In this document: positions 34,334 to 50,188 of the stretch, piece by piece
How positions within the stretch are numbered: position 1 is the first letter of the stretch
Layout of the letters: each line of letters opens with the position of its first letter
NCBI RefSeq assembly: GCF_900107375.1
Contig: NZ_FNPT01000006.1
Coordinates: forward strand, 306,301-370,300
Length of the DNA: 64,000 bases
Reading direction: 5' to 3'
Source of the DNA: Lysobacter sp. yr284
GTDB lineage: Bacteria; Pseudomonadota; Gammaproteobacteria; Xanthomonadales; Xanthomonadaceae
Notes under the pieces: model-generated
The model's input: only the letters and a program-made list of their open reading frames with translations
Databases searched by the model: none
What the model was told of the DNA's origin: nothing
Translations under genes and position numbers: made by a program

Positions 34334-34995
34334 GGAGTGAACTCCTGTGTTGTTGTGTGTGTTGCGTGTTGCCTTGGGGGAGGCGGGGCGCAAGTTAGCA
34401 ACGCATCCATGAACCGGACGTGCCGCGCGAACGCGCGTGAAGGAACTTTTCACGCGAGGATCGTGTTAGAGCCCTGTTTTCAAGGCAAAAATGAATGAAA
34501 TGAACGGACAAAGAGCGAAGCGAAAACGCGCGGATAGCGCATGCGAGCCGAGGCGAAAAAAACGCGCGGAGCGACTCGCCGCGATTGCGTTTTCGCAAGG
34601 AAATGCCTGAAAAACGGCCTTGTCCGATGCGCATGGCCGCAGCATGAACGACGCGCGCGCGTGCCTCGGCGCGCGTAGCGCGACGGCGCGCAACAGCGTG
34701 CGTGCGATGGCGCGGATGCGCGCGCGCTGCTTGAACGGATCGGAAACGAAGGGTTTTTCCGTCGCGGCAAGCGCGCGGCGCACGCGTTCGCCGCGCGCTG
34801 CGCAGCGATGCCCGCGCGACCCGCCGCGCATGCGCGCGAACGCCGCCGGCCGCGCACGCGCATTTCGCGCCGCGCGCGAGCCGCCACGATCGGCACGGCC
34901 AACCGCCATGACGAAGGTCATGCCGCCGAAAGGCACGTGCCGCGCCGGCGGCTGCGGCGGCAAGCTGGAGCCATCCCACCGTCGAGGATGCGACG
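34334..34995. other. Long intergenic region without a supported gene
   Basis: About 660 bp between divergent ompW and the YggN-like gene. The ompW-proximal third is purine/A-rich for this genome and holds two similar segments (GCGAAAACGCGCGGA near 34517 and GCGAAAAAAACGCGCGGA near 34553). The rest is dominated by short GCGCG alternations. Open frames exist on the minus strand but are Arg/Ala-biased and lack ribosome sites. A regulatory RNA or long leader is possible but not shown. Confidence 0.5.
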
Positions 34996-35778
34996 ATGTC
35001 CGCCCGCCCGTTGTTCCGACTCGCCGCCGCCGCCACGATGCTGGCCTGCGGCGCCGCTTCCGCCAGCGTCGAGATCGACAGCCGCTGCGAGATCGACAGC
35101 CCGTACCAGCTGACCCTCAACGAGCGCAGCCTGATCCTGACCCGCCAGGACGGCGAGCCCAAGGCGATCGTGATGCGCCAGGGCCGGCTGTTCGTCGACG
35201 ACCGCTGGGTCGAGCTCAGCGCGCAGGACGCGCGCCGGCTGGCCGAGTTCGAGCGCGGCGCGCGCGCGACCATGCCCGAGACCCAGGCCATCGCCCGCGA
35301 GGCCGCCGACATCGCCCTGGTCGCGATCGGCGAGGTCGCGGTCAAGCTCGGCAACCACCCCGACCGCACCCAGGCCAAGGTCGCGCAAGCGCGCAAGCAG
35401 CTCGACGCCAGCCTGCGCGACGCCATCGGCCCGACCCGCTTCAGCGGCAAGCGGCTCGGCGACGGCATCGGCAAGGCGGTCGGCGAGGCGGTGCCGCTGG
35501 TGATCGGCGACCTGGTCGGCGGCGCGGTCAGCGCCGCGCTCAGCGGCGACATCGAGCGCTTCGAGAAACTCGACAATTTCGACGCCCAGATCGAGGCCGC
35601 GGTGAAGCCGCGCGCCGACGCCCTGGAGCGCCGCAGCGACCGCCTGTGCCAGAGCGTGCGCGCGCTGGACGAGCTGGAGAACGCGCTGACCTACCGCTTC
35701 GACGACCGCCCGCTGGACCTGCTCAAGGTCGATTACGCCCCGGCGCGGCCGCACACCGCCGAGGCCGGCAAGCGCTGA
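34996..35778 (+). CDS. YggN-like exported protein (DUF2884)
   Basis: 260 residues: signal peptide about 1-24 (ending AASAS), then a beta-rich N-terminal part (YQLTLNERSLILTRQDGEP, RLFVDDRWVELSAQDARRL) and a helical rest with two cysteines (RCEID, RLCQS). Resembles DUF2884/YggN periplasmic proteins of unknown function. GAGGA lies just upstream. Monocistronic. Confidence 0.85.
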   Translation: MSARPLFRLAAAATMLACGAASASVEIDSRCEIDSPYQLTLNERSLILTRQDGEPKAIVMRQGRLFVDDRWVELSAQDARRLAEFERGARATMPETQAIAREAADIALVAIGEVAVKLGNHPDRTQAKVAQARKQLDASLRDAIGPTRFSGKRLGDGIGKAVGEAVPLVIGDLVGGAVSAALSGDIERFEKLDNFDAQIEAAVKPRADALERRSDRLCQSVRALDELENALTYRFDDRPLDLLKVDYAPARPHTAEAGKR

Positions 35779-35996
35779 GCGACCGTCGCGGCGGGGCCGG
35801 CGCCGGACCTGTCCGCGCCGGCGCGCACCGGTTCGCCGGCCGGGCGCGGCCGCCAATACTGGGGCGTACGCACACGCCGGCGGCGCAAGGGCTGTGCCGC
35901 TTAGGCCTTTAGTACTGCACCGGGCAGGGTGCGGTTGGCGCAACCGGCCGCAGGCGCCACAATAGGGTTTTCGCGCATTTGCGGAGCCCCACGAAC

Positions 35997-37403
35997 ATGG
36001 CTGATCTGAAGGAAGCACGCGTCCCCGACATCGGCGACTACGACGGCGTGCCCGTCATCGAACTGTTGGTCGCGGTCGGCGACACGGTGACCCAGGACCA
36101 GGGCCTGGTCACGCTGGAGTCGGACAAGGCCACGATGGAAGTGCCGGCGCCGTTCGCGGGCATCGTGCGCGAGCTCAAGGTCAAGATCGGCGATCAGCTG
36201 GCCGAAGGCAGCGTGGTGGCTTTGATCGAACCCACCGAAGGGGAAGCAAAGCAGGCGCCCGCGCCGGCCCAGGAAGCGGCCAAGCCCGCCGCTCCCGCCC
36301 CCGCCAAGGCCGAAGCCCCCGCGCCGGCCAAGAGCGAACCCGCGCCGGCGCCGAAGGCCGAAGCGCCCCAGGCCCCGGCCCCGCTCGCCGGCGCCAGCGC
36401 CGGCACCGACCCCGAGGCGCTGCCGCCGCGCACCCCGCCGGTGGCCTTCAGCGCCGAAGAACTGATGCCCGACAAGGTGCCCTACGCCAGCCCGGCGGTG
36501 CGCCTGTTCGCGCGCGAGCTCGGCGTCGACCTGATGCGCGTCGGCGGCAGCGCCCGCGGCGGCCGGATCAGCAAGGAAGACGTTCAGTCCTTCGTCAAGG
36601 GCGTCATGCAGGGCGGCGGTGGCGCGCCGGCCGCGGCCGGCGCCGCGCCGTCGCTCGGCGGCGGCCTCAACCTGCTGCCGTGGCCGAAGGTCGACTTCAG
36701 CAAGTTCGGCGAGATCGAAACCAAGCCGCTGACCCGGATCCAGAAGCTCTCCGGCGCCAACCTGGCGCGCAACTGGGCGATGATCCCGCACGTCACCCAG
36801 CACGACGACGCCGACATCACCGACCTGGAAGCGCTGCGCGTGGCGCTCAACAAGGAGAACGAGAAGGCCGGCATCAAGCTGACCATGCTCGCCTTCCTGA
36901 TGAAGGCCTCGGTCAACGCGCTGCAGAAGTTCCCGACCTTCAACGCCTCGCTCGACGCCAGCGGCGAGAACCTGACGCTGAAGAAGTACTTCCACATCGG
37001 CTTCGCCGCCGACACCCCGAACGGCCTGGTCGTGCCGGTGGTGCGCGACGTCGACAAGAAGGGCGTGCTGCAGATCGCCAAGGAAACCGGCGAGCTCGCG
37101 GGCAAGGCGCGCGAAGGCAAGCTCGGCCCGGCCGACATGAGCGGCGGCTGCTTCTCGATCAGCTCGCTCGGCGGCATCGGCGGCACCGCGTTCACCCCGA
37201 TCGTCAACGCGCCGGAAGTGGCGATCCTGGGCGTGTCGAAGTCGGCGACCAAGCCGGTGTGGGACGGCAAGCAGTTCGCGCCGCGCCTGATCCTGCCGCT
37301 GTCGCTGTCCTACGACCACCGCGTCATCGACGGCGCCGCGGCGGCGCGCTTCACCGCCTACCTCGCGCAGCTGCTCGCCGACATGCGCCGCTCGCTGCTG
37401 TAA
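35997..37403 (+). CDS. aceF: Pyruvate dehydrogenase E2, dihydrolipoamide acetyltransferase
   Basis: 468 residues. One lipoyl domain (1-80, lipoyl K44 in ESDKATMEV), an Ala/Pro/Glu linker (about 85-150), a peripheral-subunit-binding domain (about 160-200, YASPAVRLFARELGVDL) and the catalytic core with SYDHRVIDGAAAARF holding the active-site His and Asp. It transfers the acetyl group from E1 to CoA. Only one lipoyl domain, against three in E. coli. aceE is not in the window; lpdA follows after one gene. ATG 35997 matches the domain start. Confidence 0.96.
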   Translation: MADLKEARVPDIGDYDGVPVIELLVAVGDTVTQDQGLVTLESDKATMEVPAPFAGIVRELKVKIGDQLAEGSVVALIEPTEGEAKQAPAPAQEAAKPAAPAPAKAEAPAPAKSEPAPAPKAEAPQAPAPLAGASAGTDPEALPPRTPPVAFSAEELMPDKVPYASPAVRLFARELGVDLMRVGGSARGGRISKEDVQSFVKGVMQGGGGAPAAAGAAPSLGGGLNLLPWPKVDFSKFGEIETKPLTRIQKLSGANLARNWAMIPHVTQHDDADITDLEALRVALNKENEKAGIKLTMLAFLMKASVNALQKFPTFNASLDASGENLTLKKYFHIGFAADTPNGLVVPVVRDVDKKGVLQIAKETGELAGKAREGKLGPADMSGGCFSISSLGGIGGTAFTPIVNAPEVAILGVSKSATKPVWDGKQFAPRLILPLSLSYDHRVIDGAAAARFTAYLAQLLADMRRSLL

Positions 37404-37419
37404 CGCACGCGCCGCCGCA

Positions 37420-37446
37420 GGGCCGGCCGCCGCGCGCGGCCGGCCC
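37420..37446 (+). terminator. GC-rich hairpin after aceF
   Basis: A perfect 11-bp stem GGGCCGGCCGC / GCGGCCGGCCC with a 5-nt loop begins 16 bp after the aceF stop. No U-run follows, so it may stabilise the mRNA 3' end or attenuate rather than fully stop transcription into the next gene. Confidence 0.45.
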
Positions 37447-37475
37447 GCCTTCGCCCCCAGGAACCGACTTCGCCG

Positions 37476-38159
37476 ATGAGCCGTCACCCGCACCCCGTTT
37501 CCGCCGCCCGCCGCCTGGCCTGGCTCGGCCTGGCCGCCGTCCTCGCCGCGCCGCTGGCGCAGGCCGCCGACGGCTGCCGCCTGCCGCTCGGCCGCGGCTG
37601 GCCGCCGGCGACGGAGAACCACGGTTCGGCCGTGGAGCAGCTGCTCGCCGCCAAGGCCGAGCCGCGGCTGAGCCTGACCCTGCTGCCGACCCGCGGCGCC
37701 GAGAGCGCAGTGATGCTGATCCCGGCCGCCGCCGACGGCGCCGACTGGACCCTGCGCCATGCCACCCCGGACGGGCGCGTCCAGGTCTGGAACGGCTCGC
37801 GCGGCGGCGGCGCGCTGGAACTGCGCGTGGACCAGGACGTGGACAGCGAGGAAGCGCCGATCCCGGCCGCGCTGGCCCAGCGCCTGGTCGCGACCTGGAA
37901 GCGCGCGCTGGAGCAGGCGGTGCCGGCCGACAAACCGGCCGAGTACCGCGATTCCGAACAACTGCTGTTCGTGGTCGACGGCCTGCGCGTCAGCGGCGCG
38001 CGCCCCGACTGCGGCTACGGCGAAACCCTGATGGAGCAGGCCACCCTGCTGACCGAGGCGGCCAACGAAAGCGCCGGCAAGCGCGAGCGCCGCTGGCGCG
38101 CGCTGGGCGAATCGCTGGACCAACTCGAACGGCTGCTGCAGGCCGCGCCCGCATCGTGA
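37476..38159 (+). CDS. Exported protein of unknown function between aceF and lpdA
   Basis: 227 residues: signal peptide about 1-31 (RLAWLGLAAVLAAPLAQAA then DG). The mature protein has two cysteines (DGCRLPL and RPDCGYG) likely in a disulfide, and a helical C-terminus. No family recognised. AGGAAC lies before the ATG. Its place inside the pyruvate dehydrogenase cluster does not indicate a catalytic role, since the product is periplasmic and the complex cytoplasmic. Confidence 0.75.
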   Translation: MSRHPHPVSAARRLAWLGLAAVLAAPLAQAADGCRLPLGRGWPPATENHGSAVEQLLAAKAEPRLSLTLLPTRGAESAVMLIPAAADGADWTLRHATPDGRVQVWNGSRGGGALELRVDQDVDSEEAPIPAALAQRLVATWKRALEQAVPADKPAEYRDSEQLLFVVDGLRVSGARPDCGYGETLMEQATLLTEAANESAGKRERRWRALGESLDQLERLLQAAPAS

Positions 38160-38310
38160 CCGCCCCGGCGCGCGCGGCGGCGACGCCCGCGCGCACCGGC
38201 GCTTTTCCGGCATCCGCCGCGGCGGACGCCACGCATGGCCTGGCCGTGCGCCCCCACCGCGCGCGCCCCACGCGCGCGCCAGCGAAGATTTTCAAGAGGA
38301 TTGCCGCGTC

Positions 38311-40125
<1,815 letters not shown>

Positions 40126-40997
40126 GGCCGGCGTCGCGACGCTGGCCTCGGCGCTGGCGCTGATCGCCGGCCTGTACGCGACCCAGGCGGCCGCGTTGTC
40201 GCTGGCGCCGGCGTTGCGGCCCGGCGAGGCGGACTATCGGGCCTGTCCGCAAGGCCAGGCCTGGAAGAACGGCGAAGCCGCGCGCCTGCAGCGCGAGCGA
40301 TTGCGCAGGCCGTCGTCGGCGCCGCGCGATCCGGCGCTGCGCGAGAACGTGTTGCGCTGGGGGCATCAGACCTTGTTCGGCGGCTACGACCGCTACTACG
40401 CCCTCAATGCCGCGAACGCGGCCGCCGACGCGGCGGCCGACGCCGCAGCGAGTGCGGCCGATGCCGCAGCCGATGCCGCGACCCCTCCCGGCGCGAAGCC
40501 GGTACAGCGCAAGCCGGCCGAGCCGCGCGTGTCGCCGGCCCAGGCGCGGGCGGCGGCGCAACGATTGCGCGAGATCCTGCAGCGCCGGCCGATGCCCGGC
40601 GTCGACCAGATCGGCACGGACGGCGTCGATGCCCTGTGGCAGGCGATCTACCGCGACCACGACGACCGCACGAGCCAGCTGCGCTGGGCCGAAGCGTTCC
40701 TGGACACGCAGCGGCGGGTGCCCGGCGCGGACGGGCACCTGATCCGCGAGGCGATGGAGAAGGTCGACCGGCTGCGCCTGGACGATGGACGGCCGCAGCG
40801 CTATGGCACTCAGTTCGAGTTCGTCGACGACAAGGTCGTCCAGCGGCCGCTCGAGAGCGCGCAGGTCGCCGAAGCCGAACGCCGCGAGTTCGAGCGCATG
40901 CCGATGGCGCTGGAGATCTGCCTGCGCAAGCGCTTGAACGCCATGCGCGTGTCGATACCGGGGATGTGAGCGCTGCGTCGTCCGGGGCCGGCGGCTG

Positions 40998-41029
40998 CGA
41001 TGCCGCGTCGCGATCGCGACGCGGCATCG
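40998..41029. terminator. 32-bp perfect palindrome between convergent genes
   Basis: Exactly self-complementary around 41013/41014, with arms CGATGCCGCGTCGCGA and its complement. It lies 29 bp after the DUF6624-like gene and 19 bp after the convergent outer-membrane gene, so as RNA it can form a hairpin in both transcripts. No U-run is present. A bidirectional terminator is the simplest reading; a protein-binding site is the alternative. Confidence 0.55.
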
Positions 41030-41048
41030 GATTGGAACGTCGCCGCGA

Positions 41049-41855
41049 TCAGAACGAGAAGGTCACGCCCGCCATCGGTCCCTTGAAGCGCTGGTCCAGG
41101 CCGACATCGACGTTGTTGCGGCTGCGCTTGGCGTTGATCTTGAACCAGTCGTAGCCGACGAACATGCCGACGTTCTCGGTGAAGCGGTATTCGGCCAGCG
41201 CGTTGGCGCGGCTGATGTCGCCCTTGTAGTCGCCGAAGTCGCCCCAGCCGGCGTCGAGGTACTGGCCCTGCACGACGAAGCGCCAGTGCTCGTTCGGCGA
41301 CAGGGTCAGGCGGCTGCCGACCACCGGCGCGTAGCCGTCTTCGCTGCGGCTGGCGCTGTAGTTGGCGGCGCCGGCCTGCGCGCGCAGCTTGCCTTCGATC
41401 TTGGCGTACTCCACGCCGATCTGCAGGCCCCAGCTGACCGTGTCGGTCTCCACCACCGCGTAGTCGTACATCGCGCTGGCCAGTTCGAACTTGGTCTTGG
41501 CGCGGGCGAAGCTGCCGGCGGCGATGGTGGTGTCGTCGAAGGACACGTCCTGGGTCAGCCGCGCGGTCTTGCTCTTGTCGTAGCCCCAGTAGTTGAACAG
41601 CAGGCGATGGCGGTCGCCGAACTTGAACAGGCCTTCCAGGCGCGGCACGGTTTCCTTGCTGCCGAAATCGAAGTCCTGGCTGAACTCGTAGGGATTGCCG
41701 CGGAAGGTGGTGCCGGCGGTGAATTCGCCGCTGGTATCGACCGACATCGCGCCCAGGCGGATGGTGAATCGGTCGTCCTCGGCGTGCGCGGGCAGGGCGT
41801 ACGCGGCGCCGGCGCCCAGCAGCGCCAGCGTCAACGGCAGGAATCGGTTGGTCAC
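41049..41855 (-). CDS. Outer-membrane beta-barrel protein
   Basis: 268 residues: signal peptide about 1-26 (LPLTLALLGAGAAYALPAHA then ED), then strands with alternating aromatic residues (HRLLFNYWGYDKSKTA, WGLQIGVEYAKIEGKL, NVGMFVGYDWFKINAK) and a C-terminal VTFSF ending in Phe. Ten to twelve strands are likely. Family not recognised with confidence. GTG 41855 was chosen because GGAG lies 7 bp upstream and the signal peptide begins directly after. Confidence 0.82.
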   Translation of the reverse strand: MTNRFLPLTLALLGAGAAYALPAHAEDDRFTIRLGAMSVDTSGEFTAGTTFRGNPYEFSQDFDFGSKETVPRLEGLFKFGDRHRLLFNYWGYDKSKTARLTQDVSFDDTTIAAGSFARAKTKFELASAMYDYAVVETDTVSWGLQIGVEYAKIEGKLRAQAGAANYSASRSEDGYAPVVGSRLTLSPNEHWRFVVQGQYLDAGWGDFGDYKGDISRANALAEYRFTENVGMFVGYDWFKINAKRSRNNVDVGLDQRFKGPMAGVTFSF

Positions 41856-42018
41856 AGGATTACTCCGGATACAGGGGGGAGAAGGCAGCACATTCGTGTA
41901 CTGGTGCGTACATGGATGCCGTCGTTCAGGTGGAGTAACCGTGAAAAAACCCGCGATGACCGATCGCGCAAAGCCGCGAGCGATGAACTGTGACGTGGGT
42001 GGTAGAAAGCTGCACGCC

Positions 42019-42057
42019 GGAAAAGGCGAAGCCCCGGCGGGTCGTGCCGGGGCTTCG
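42019..42057 (-). terminator. Intrinsic terminator downstream of the DUF2061 gene
   Basis: Perfect 12-bp stem CGAAGCCCCGGC / GCCGGGGCTTCG (42027-42057) with a 7-nt loop; on the minus strand it is followed by CCTTTTCC. It is 110 bp after the DUF2061 stop. The rest of the 311-bp gap (41856-42166) holds no gene I can support. Confidence 0.8.
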
Positions 42058-42166
42058 GGGTGCCCGCCGCTGCTTTGCCATTGACGAGGAGAGAGTGGCG
42101 GCGGGCGTTCCTGGATACTGACCGGTGCGGCGTGGAAAGGTTCCGCAGTCCGTCAAAGATTTTCGA

Positions 42167-42385
42167 TCACGTCGCCAGGACGTCGCCGCCGGCGCCTGCG
42201 GCGGCCGCGGCGCGGCGCTGCTCGATCCGCTTCCACACCTTCTCGTGCAGGTGGAAGGCAACGGTGTTGCAGGCCGGTTCGACCAGGGCCAGGGCGCCGC
42301 CGACCCAGACGCTGCCGGTCATCAGATAGCCGACCAGGAAGGCGACGGTGAAGTGGACGCCGGCGAAGCTGAGGGTCTTCTTCAT
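42167..42385 (-). CDS. DUF2061 small membrane protein
   Basis: 72 residues with two hydrophobic helices (FAGVHFTVAFLVGYLMTG and GGALALVEPACNTVAFHL) and the diagnostic HEKVW near residue 48. DUF2061 proteins are inner-membrane proteins without known function. A perfect Fur-type palindrome lies 16 bp upstream of the ATG, which suggests iron-dependent repression. Confidence 0.87.
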   Translation of the reverse strand: MKKTLSFAGVHFTVAFLVGYLMTGSVWVGGALALVEPACNTVAFHLHEKVWKRIEQRRAAAAAGAGGDVLAT

Positions 42386-42400
42386 GGGATTGGGCTCGGA

Positions 42401-42415
42401 TGAGAATGATTCTCA
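42401..42415. promoter_or_regulatory. Fur box upstream of the DUF2061 gene
   Basis: TGAGAATGATTCTCA, a perfect 7-1-7 palindrome equal to the core of the gammaproteobacterial Fur box. It is placed to block the promoter of the minus-strand DUF2061 gene. The plus-strand atp operon promoter is over 200 bp away and is unlikely to be affected. Confidence 0.8.
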
Positions 42416-42627
42416 ACTTACGCCTTCGCGGACGAAACGCAAATCGAATGATGCGAAGGTTTCGATAGCTGTTGTCTATGAAAGGCTCGGCCTACGCGCA
42501 CCGGCTTACCTCCCAGGTAATTCAACGCTCTAGCCCTTGGCGGCATAGTCGCGGCCATGAACGCGCAGCCCGCCACCGCCACCGCAGCCCCCCGCGACGC
42601 CTATGGCAGGGCTGTGACTGCCGCCGG

Positions 42628-42656
42628 TTGCCGCAAAGTCGCCCTCGTTCTATACT
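42628..42656 (+). promoter_or_regulatory. Sigma-70-type promoter of the atp operon
   Basis: -35 TTGCCG (42628-42633), 17-bp spacer, -10 TATACT (42651-42656), about 52 bp before the atpI GTG. It is one of the clearest vegetative promoters in the window. The rest of the 322-bp gap between the DUF2061 gene and atpI holds the Fur box and no gene seen. Confidence 0.7.
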
Positions 42657-42707
42657 TTTGCGGCTCTACCGGGCGCTTTGCGCCAACCCCAGACCGACGA
42701 GACCCGC

Positions 42708-43076
42708 GTGCACGATCCATTGTCCGCAGGCCGCCGGCTGGCGTCGCGCGCGATTGCTTGGCAAGCCGGCGCGACGGCGCTGGTCGCGCTGGCCTTCCTC
42801 TCCCTCGGTGCGTCGTCCGCGCTGGCGGCAGCGGTGGGTGGCGGCGCGGCGGTGGCCGGCAATCTCGCGGCCGCCAGGATGGCGTTGGGGGGCGGGGTGC
42901 AACCGGCCGGATCGGCGATCGGGCGGTTGTTGCTCGGAGTCATATTCAAATGGGTGGCGGTATTGACGATGCTCGGCCTGGGAATGGCCGTGTGGCGTCT
43001 GCCTCCCCTGCCAATGCTGGTGAGTCTGTCGGCGGCAACGCTGGCGTTCGCACTGGCCAATCTTTTGAAACGATAG
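42708..43076 (+). CDS. atpI: ATP synthase subunit I
   Basis: 122 residues, four predicted transmembrane helices (about 14-32, 37-52, 70-86, 95-115). AtpI assists assembly of the c-ring. GTG 42708 gives MHDPLSAGRRLASRAIAWQA; a TTG at 42678 would add ten residues and cannot be excluded. First gene of atpIBEFHAGDC, with the promoter just upstream. Confidence 0.9.
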   Translation: MHDPLSAGRRLASRAIAWQAGATALVALAFLSLGASSALAAAVGGGAAVAGNLAAARMALGGGVQPAGSAIGRLLLGVIFKWVAVLTMLGLGMAVWRLPPLPMLVSLSAATLAFALANLLKR

Positions 43077-43916
<840 letters not shown>

Positions 43917-43984
43917 CCCGCGTTCCACCTTTTAGTTCTTTGCGCGTTTCACCCTTTCCTTTAGCCAAACCAACGTTTCAGTAG

Positions 43985-44275
<291 letters not shown>

Positions 44276-44363
44276 TCCTCGCTTCAGCGAGCAGTCTGAG
44301 CCGTCCGCGCGAGCGGGCGGCTCTTCCGGGCCCTAGCGCCCGCAGCGTCCCATCGGAGCTGTC

Positions 44364-44834
44364 ATGAATATCAACATGACCTTCTTCGGCCAGATGATCA
44401 CGTTCGCGATCCTCATCTGGTTCACGATGAAGTTCATTTGGCCGCCCCTGAACAAGGCGATCGAAGAACGGCAACAAAAGATTGCCCAGGGCCTGGCGAA
44501 TGCCGAAGGCGCTGAGGTGCTCATCCAGCAGGCGCGCGCGCAGGCGGATGAAATCGTGCGCGAAGCCCGCGTCAAGGCCAACGAAGTCGTCGAGCAGGCG
44601 CATTCGCGCGCCAACCAGATCGTCGATCAGGCCAAGACCGATGCGATGGTCGAAGGCACGCGCTTGAAGGCGCTGGCCGACGCCGAAATCGCCGCCGCCG
44701 CCGACCGTGCCCGCGAGGATCTGCGCAAGCAGGTGTCCGCGCTGGCCGTCACCGGCGCCGAAAAGCTGCTCAAGCGCGAAATCGACGCCAACGCCCACAA
44801 GGCGCTGCTCGACGAGCTGGCCGCGGAAATCTGA
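44364..44834 (+). CDS. atpF: ATP synthase F0 subunit b
   Basis: 156 residues: one N-terminal membrane helix (about 5-25, [19 protein letters not shown]) and a long charged helix that forms the peripheral-stalk dimer. The length equals that of E. coli b. Spacing of 17 bp to atpH. Confidence 0.97.
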   Translation: MNINMTFFGQMITFAILIWFTMKFIWPPLNKAIEERQQKIAQGLANAEGAEVLIQQARAQADEIVREARVKANEVVEQAHSRANQIVDQAKTDAMVEGTRLKALADAEIAAAADRAREDLRKQVSALAVTGAEKLLKREIDANAHKALLDELAAEI

Positions 44835-44851
44835 CCGGAACGCCCCACGCG

Positions 44852-45379
44852 ATGAGCCAGAACCTCACCCTCGCCCGTCCGTATGCCCGCGCCGCGTTCG
44901 CGCTGGCGCGCGAAGCCGGCCGCACCGCCGATTGGTCGCAAGCGCTCGCCTTCTCGGCGCGCGTGGCCGCCGATCCGCAGGTGCAGTCGGTGCTCGGCCA
45001 CCCGCGCCTGACCGGCGCCGACGCGGTCGCCCTGGTCGCGATCGACGGCGCGGACGAGTCCGTGCAGCGGTTCCTGACCCTGCTCGCGGACAACCGCCGC
45101 CTCGCCCTGCTGCCGGAAATCGCCGGCCTGTTCGAGGAACTGCGCGCCGACGCCGACCGTGTGGTCAAGGCCAAGGTCACCTCCGCCAGCGACCTGCCGG
45201 CGGCCGAGCTCGAATCGATCAAGGCCGCGCTGGTCAGGCGCTTCGGCCGCCAGGTCGAGATCGAGACCGCGGTCGACGCATCGCTGATCGGCGGCGCGGT
45301 GATCGACGCCGGCGAAGTGGTGATCGACGGCTCGCTCAAGGGCAAGTTGTCGCGCCTGCAGACGGCGCTGGCCGGTTAA
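44852..45379 (+). CDS. atpH: ATP synthase F1 subunit delta
   Basis: 175 residues. N-terminal helical domain begins LTLARPYARAAFALAREAGR; the C-terminal part has VVKAKVTSASDL and EIETAVDASLIGGAVIDAG. Links the peripheral stalk to the F1 head. Confidence 0.97.
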   Translation: MSQNLTLARPYARAAFALAREAGRTADWSQALAFSARVAADPQVQSVLGHPRLTGADAVALVAIDGADESVQRFLTLLADNRRLALLPEIAGLFEELRADADRVVKAKVTSASDLPAAELESIKAALVRRFGRQVEIETAVDASLIGGAVIDAGEVVIDGSLKGKLSRLQTALAG

Positions 45380-45450
45380 AGCCGGGAATTGGGAATAGGG
45401 AATCGTCGAAGCAGAGCGCTTCCGACTCCCGGCTTCCGAGTCCCGTTAAA
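45380..45450. repeat. GGGAAT-type inverted repeat between atpH and atpA
   Basis: GGGAATTGGGAATAGGGAAT at 45385-45404 faces CGACTCCCGGCTTCCGAGTCCC about 20 bp later, forming an imperfect hairpin. It belongs to the same family as the copy between atpD and atpC. It sits inside the operon and may shape mRNA processing or stoichiometry. Confidence 0.7.
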
Positions 45451-45502
45451 AAGAAAGCACCCGCGCGTCGCTTCGTCGCGATGCAGGACCAAGGAAACGA
45501 CA

Positions 45503-47053
<1,551 letters not shown>

Positions 47054-47138
47054 GGCGGGTCGCACGGCGCAAACCGGCCCCGCCGGTTTGCGCGCCACCC
47101 TGAACCCCAAGCCCTAAAGCGAACAAAGCGAGCGAGAG

Positions 47139-49509
<2,371 letters not shown>

Positions 49510-49526
49510 GACGCCCTGCGGGCGTC

Positions 49527-49627
49527 TCGGGAATCGGGAGCGGGGAATAGGGAATCGTAAGGGCGCCACGCGCCGACTCGATGCCCCTGCTTTCCCGATT
49601 CGCGATTCCCAATTCCCCATTCCCGTC
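49527..49627. repeat. GGGAAT-type inverted repeat between atpD and atpC
   Basis: GGGAATCGGGAGCGGGGAAT (about 49529-49548) faces GCGATTCCCAATTCCCCATT (about 49602-49621), giving a long imperfect hairpin with a spacer of about 50 bp. Second copy of the repeat found between atpH and atpA. Both are non-coding. Confidence 0.78.
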
Positions 49628-49649
49628 GAACGAGCAAAGCGAGACAGAC

Positions 49650-50075
49650 ATGGCATCCACCTTCCGTTGCGACATCGTCAGCGCCGAAGACGAGATCTTC
49701 CACGGCGAGGCGACGCTGCTGGTCGCCACCGGCGAGATCGGCGAACTCGGCATCGCGCCGCGCCATGCGCCGCTGATCACCCGGCTCAAGCCGGGCAAGG
49801 TCGTGGTGACCCTGCCCAGCGGCGAGCAGCTCGACTTCGCGGTCTCCGGCGGCATCCTCGAGGTGCAGCCGCAGGTCGTGACCGTGCTGGCCGACACCGC
49901 GATCCGCGCCCAGGACATCGACGAAGCCGCCGTGCGCGCGGCCAAGGAAGAAGCCGAGCGCGCGCTGGCCAACCGCGGCCCGCAGATGGAGATCGCCGAG
50001 GCCCAGGCCAAGCTGGCCGAGGCGATGGCGCAGTTGCAGGCGCTCGAGCGCCTGCGCAAGAACATGAAGCACTGA
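49650..50075 (+). CDS. atpC: ATP synthase F1 subunit epsilon
   Basis: 141 residues: N-terminal beta-sandwich ([39 protein letters not shown]) and C-terminal helical hairpin that can inhibit ATP hydrolysis. ATG 49650; last gene of the operon, ended by a strong terminator. Confidence 0.97.
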   Translation: MASTFRCDIVSAEDEIFHGEATLLVATGEIGELGIAPRHAPLITRLKPGKVVVTLPSGEQLDFAVSGGILEVQPQVVTVLADTAIRAQDIDEAAVRAAKEEAERALANRGPQMEIAEAQAKLAEAMAQLQALERLRKNMKH

Positions 50076-50097
50076 GCCGCGGTTGTTTCGCAGCTAC

Positions 50098-50131
50098 GAA
50101 AACGCCGGCCTCGCGCCGGCGTTTTCGTTTT
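50098..50131 (+). terminator. Intrinsic terminator of the atp operon
   Basis: Perfect 12-bp stem GAAAACGCCGGC (50098-50109), loop CTCGC, GCCGGCGTTTTC (50115-50126), then GTTTTCG. The A-run on the left makes it bidirectional, so it can also end the convergent gtrA transcript. Confidence 0.92.
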
Positions 50132-50188
50132 CGCCGATGGACGCGGGCGCGGCGCCCGGTCGGCCTCGCGGTTCGCCGCGGCGGCGCC

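Noticed and set aside
34466..34963. Possible gene of 165 codons between ompW and the YggN-like gene
   Set aside because: Arg/Ala-biased, no ribosome site, no motif, and codon positions show no coding GC pattern. Left as non-coding.
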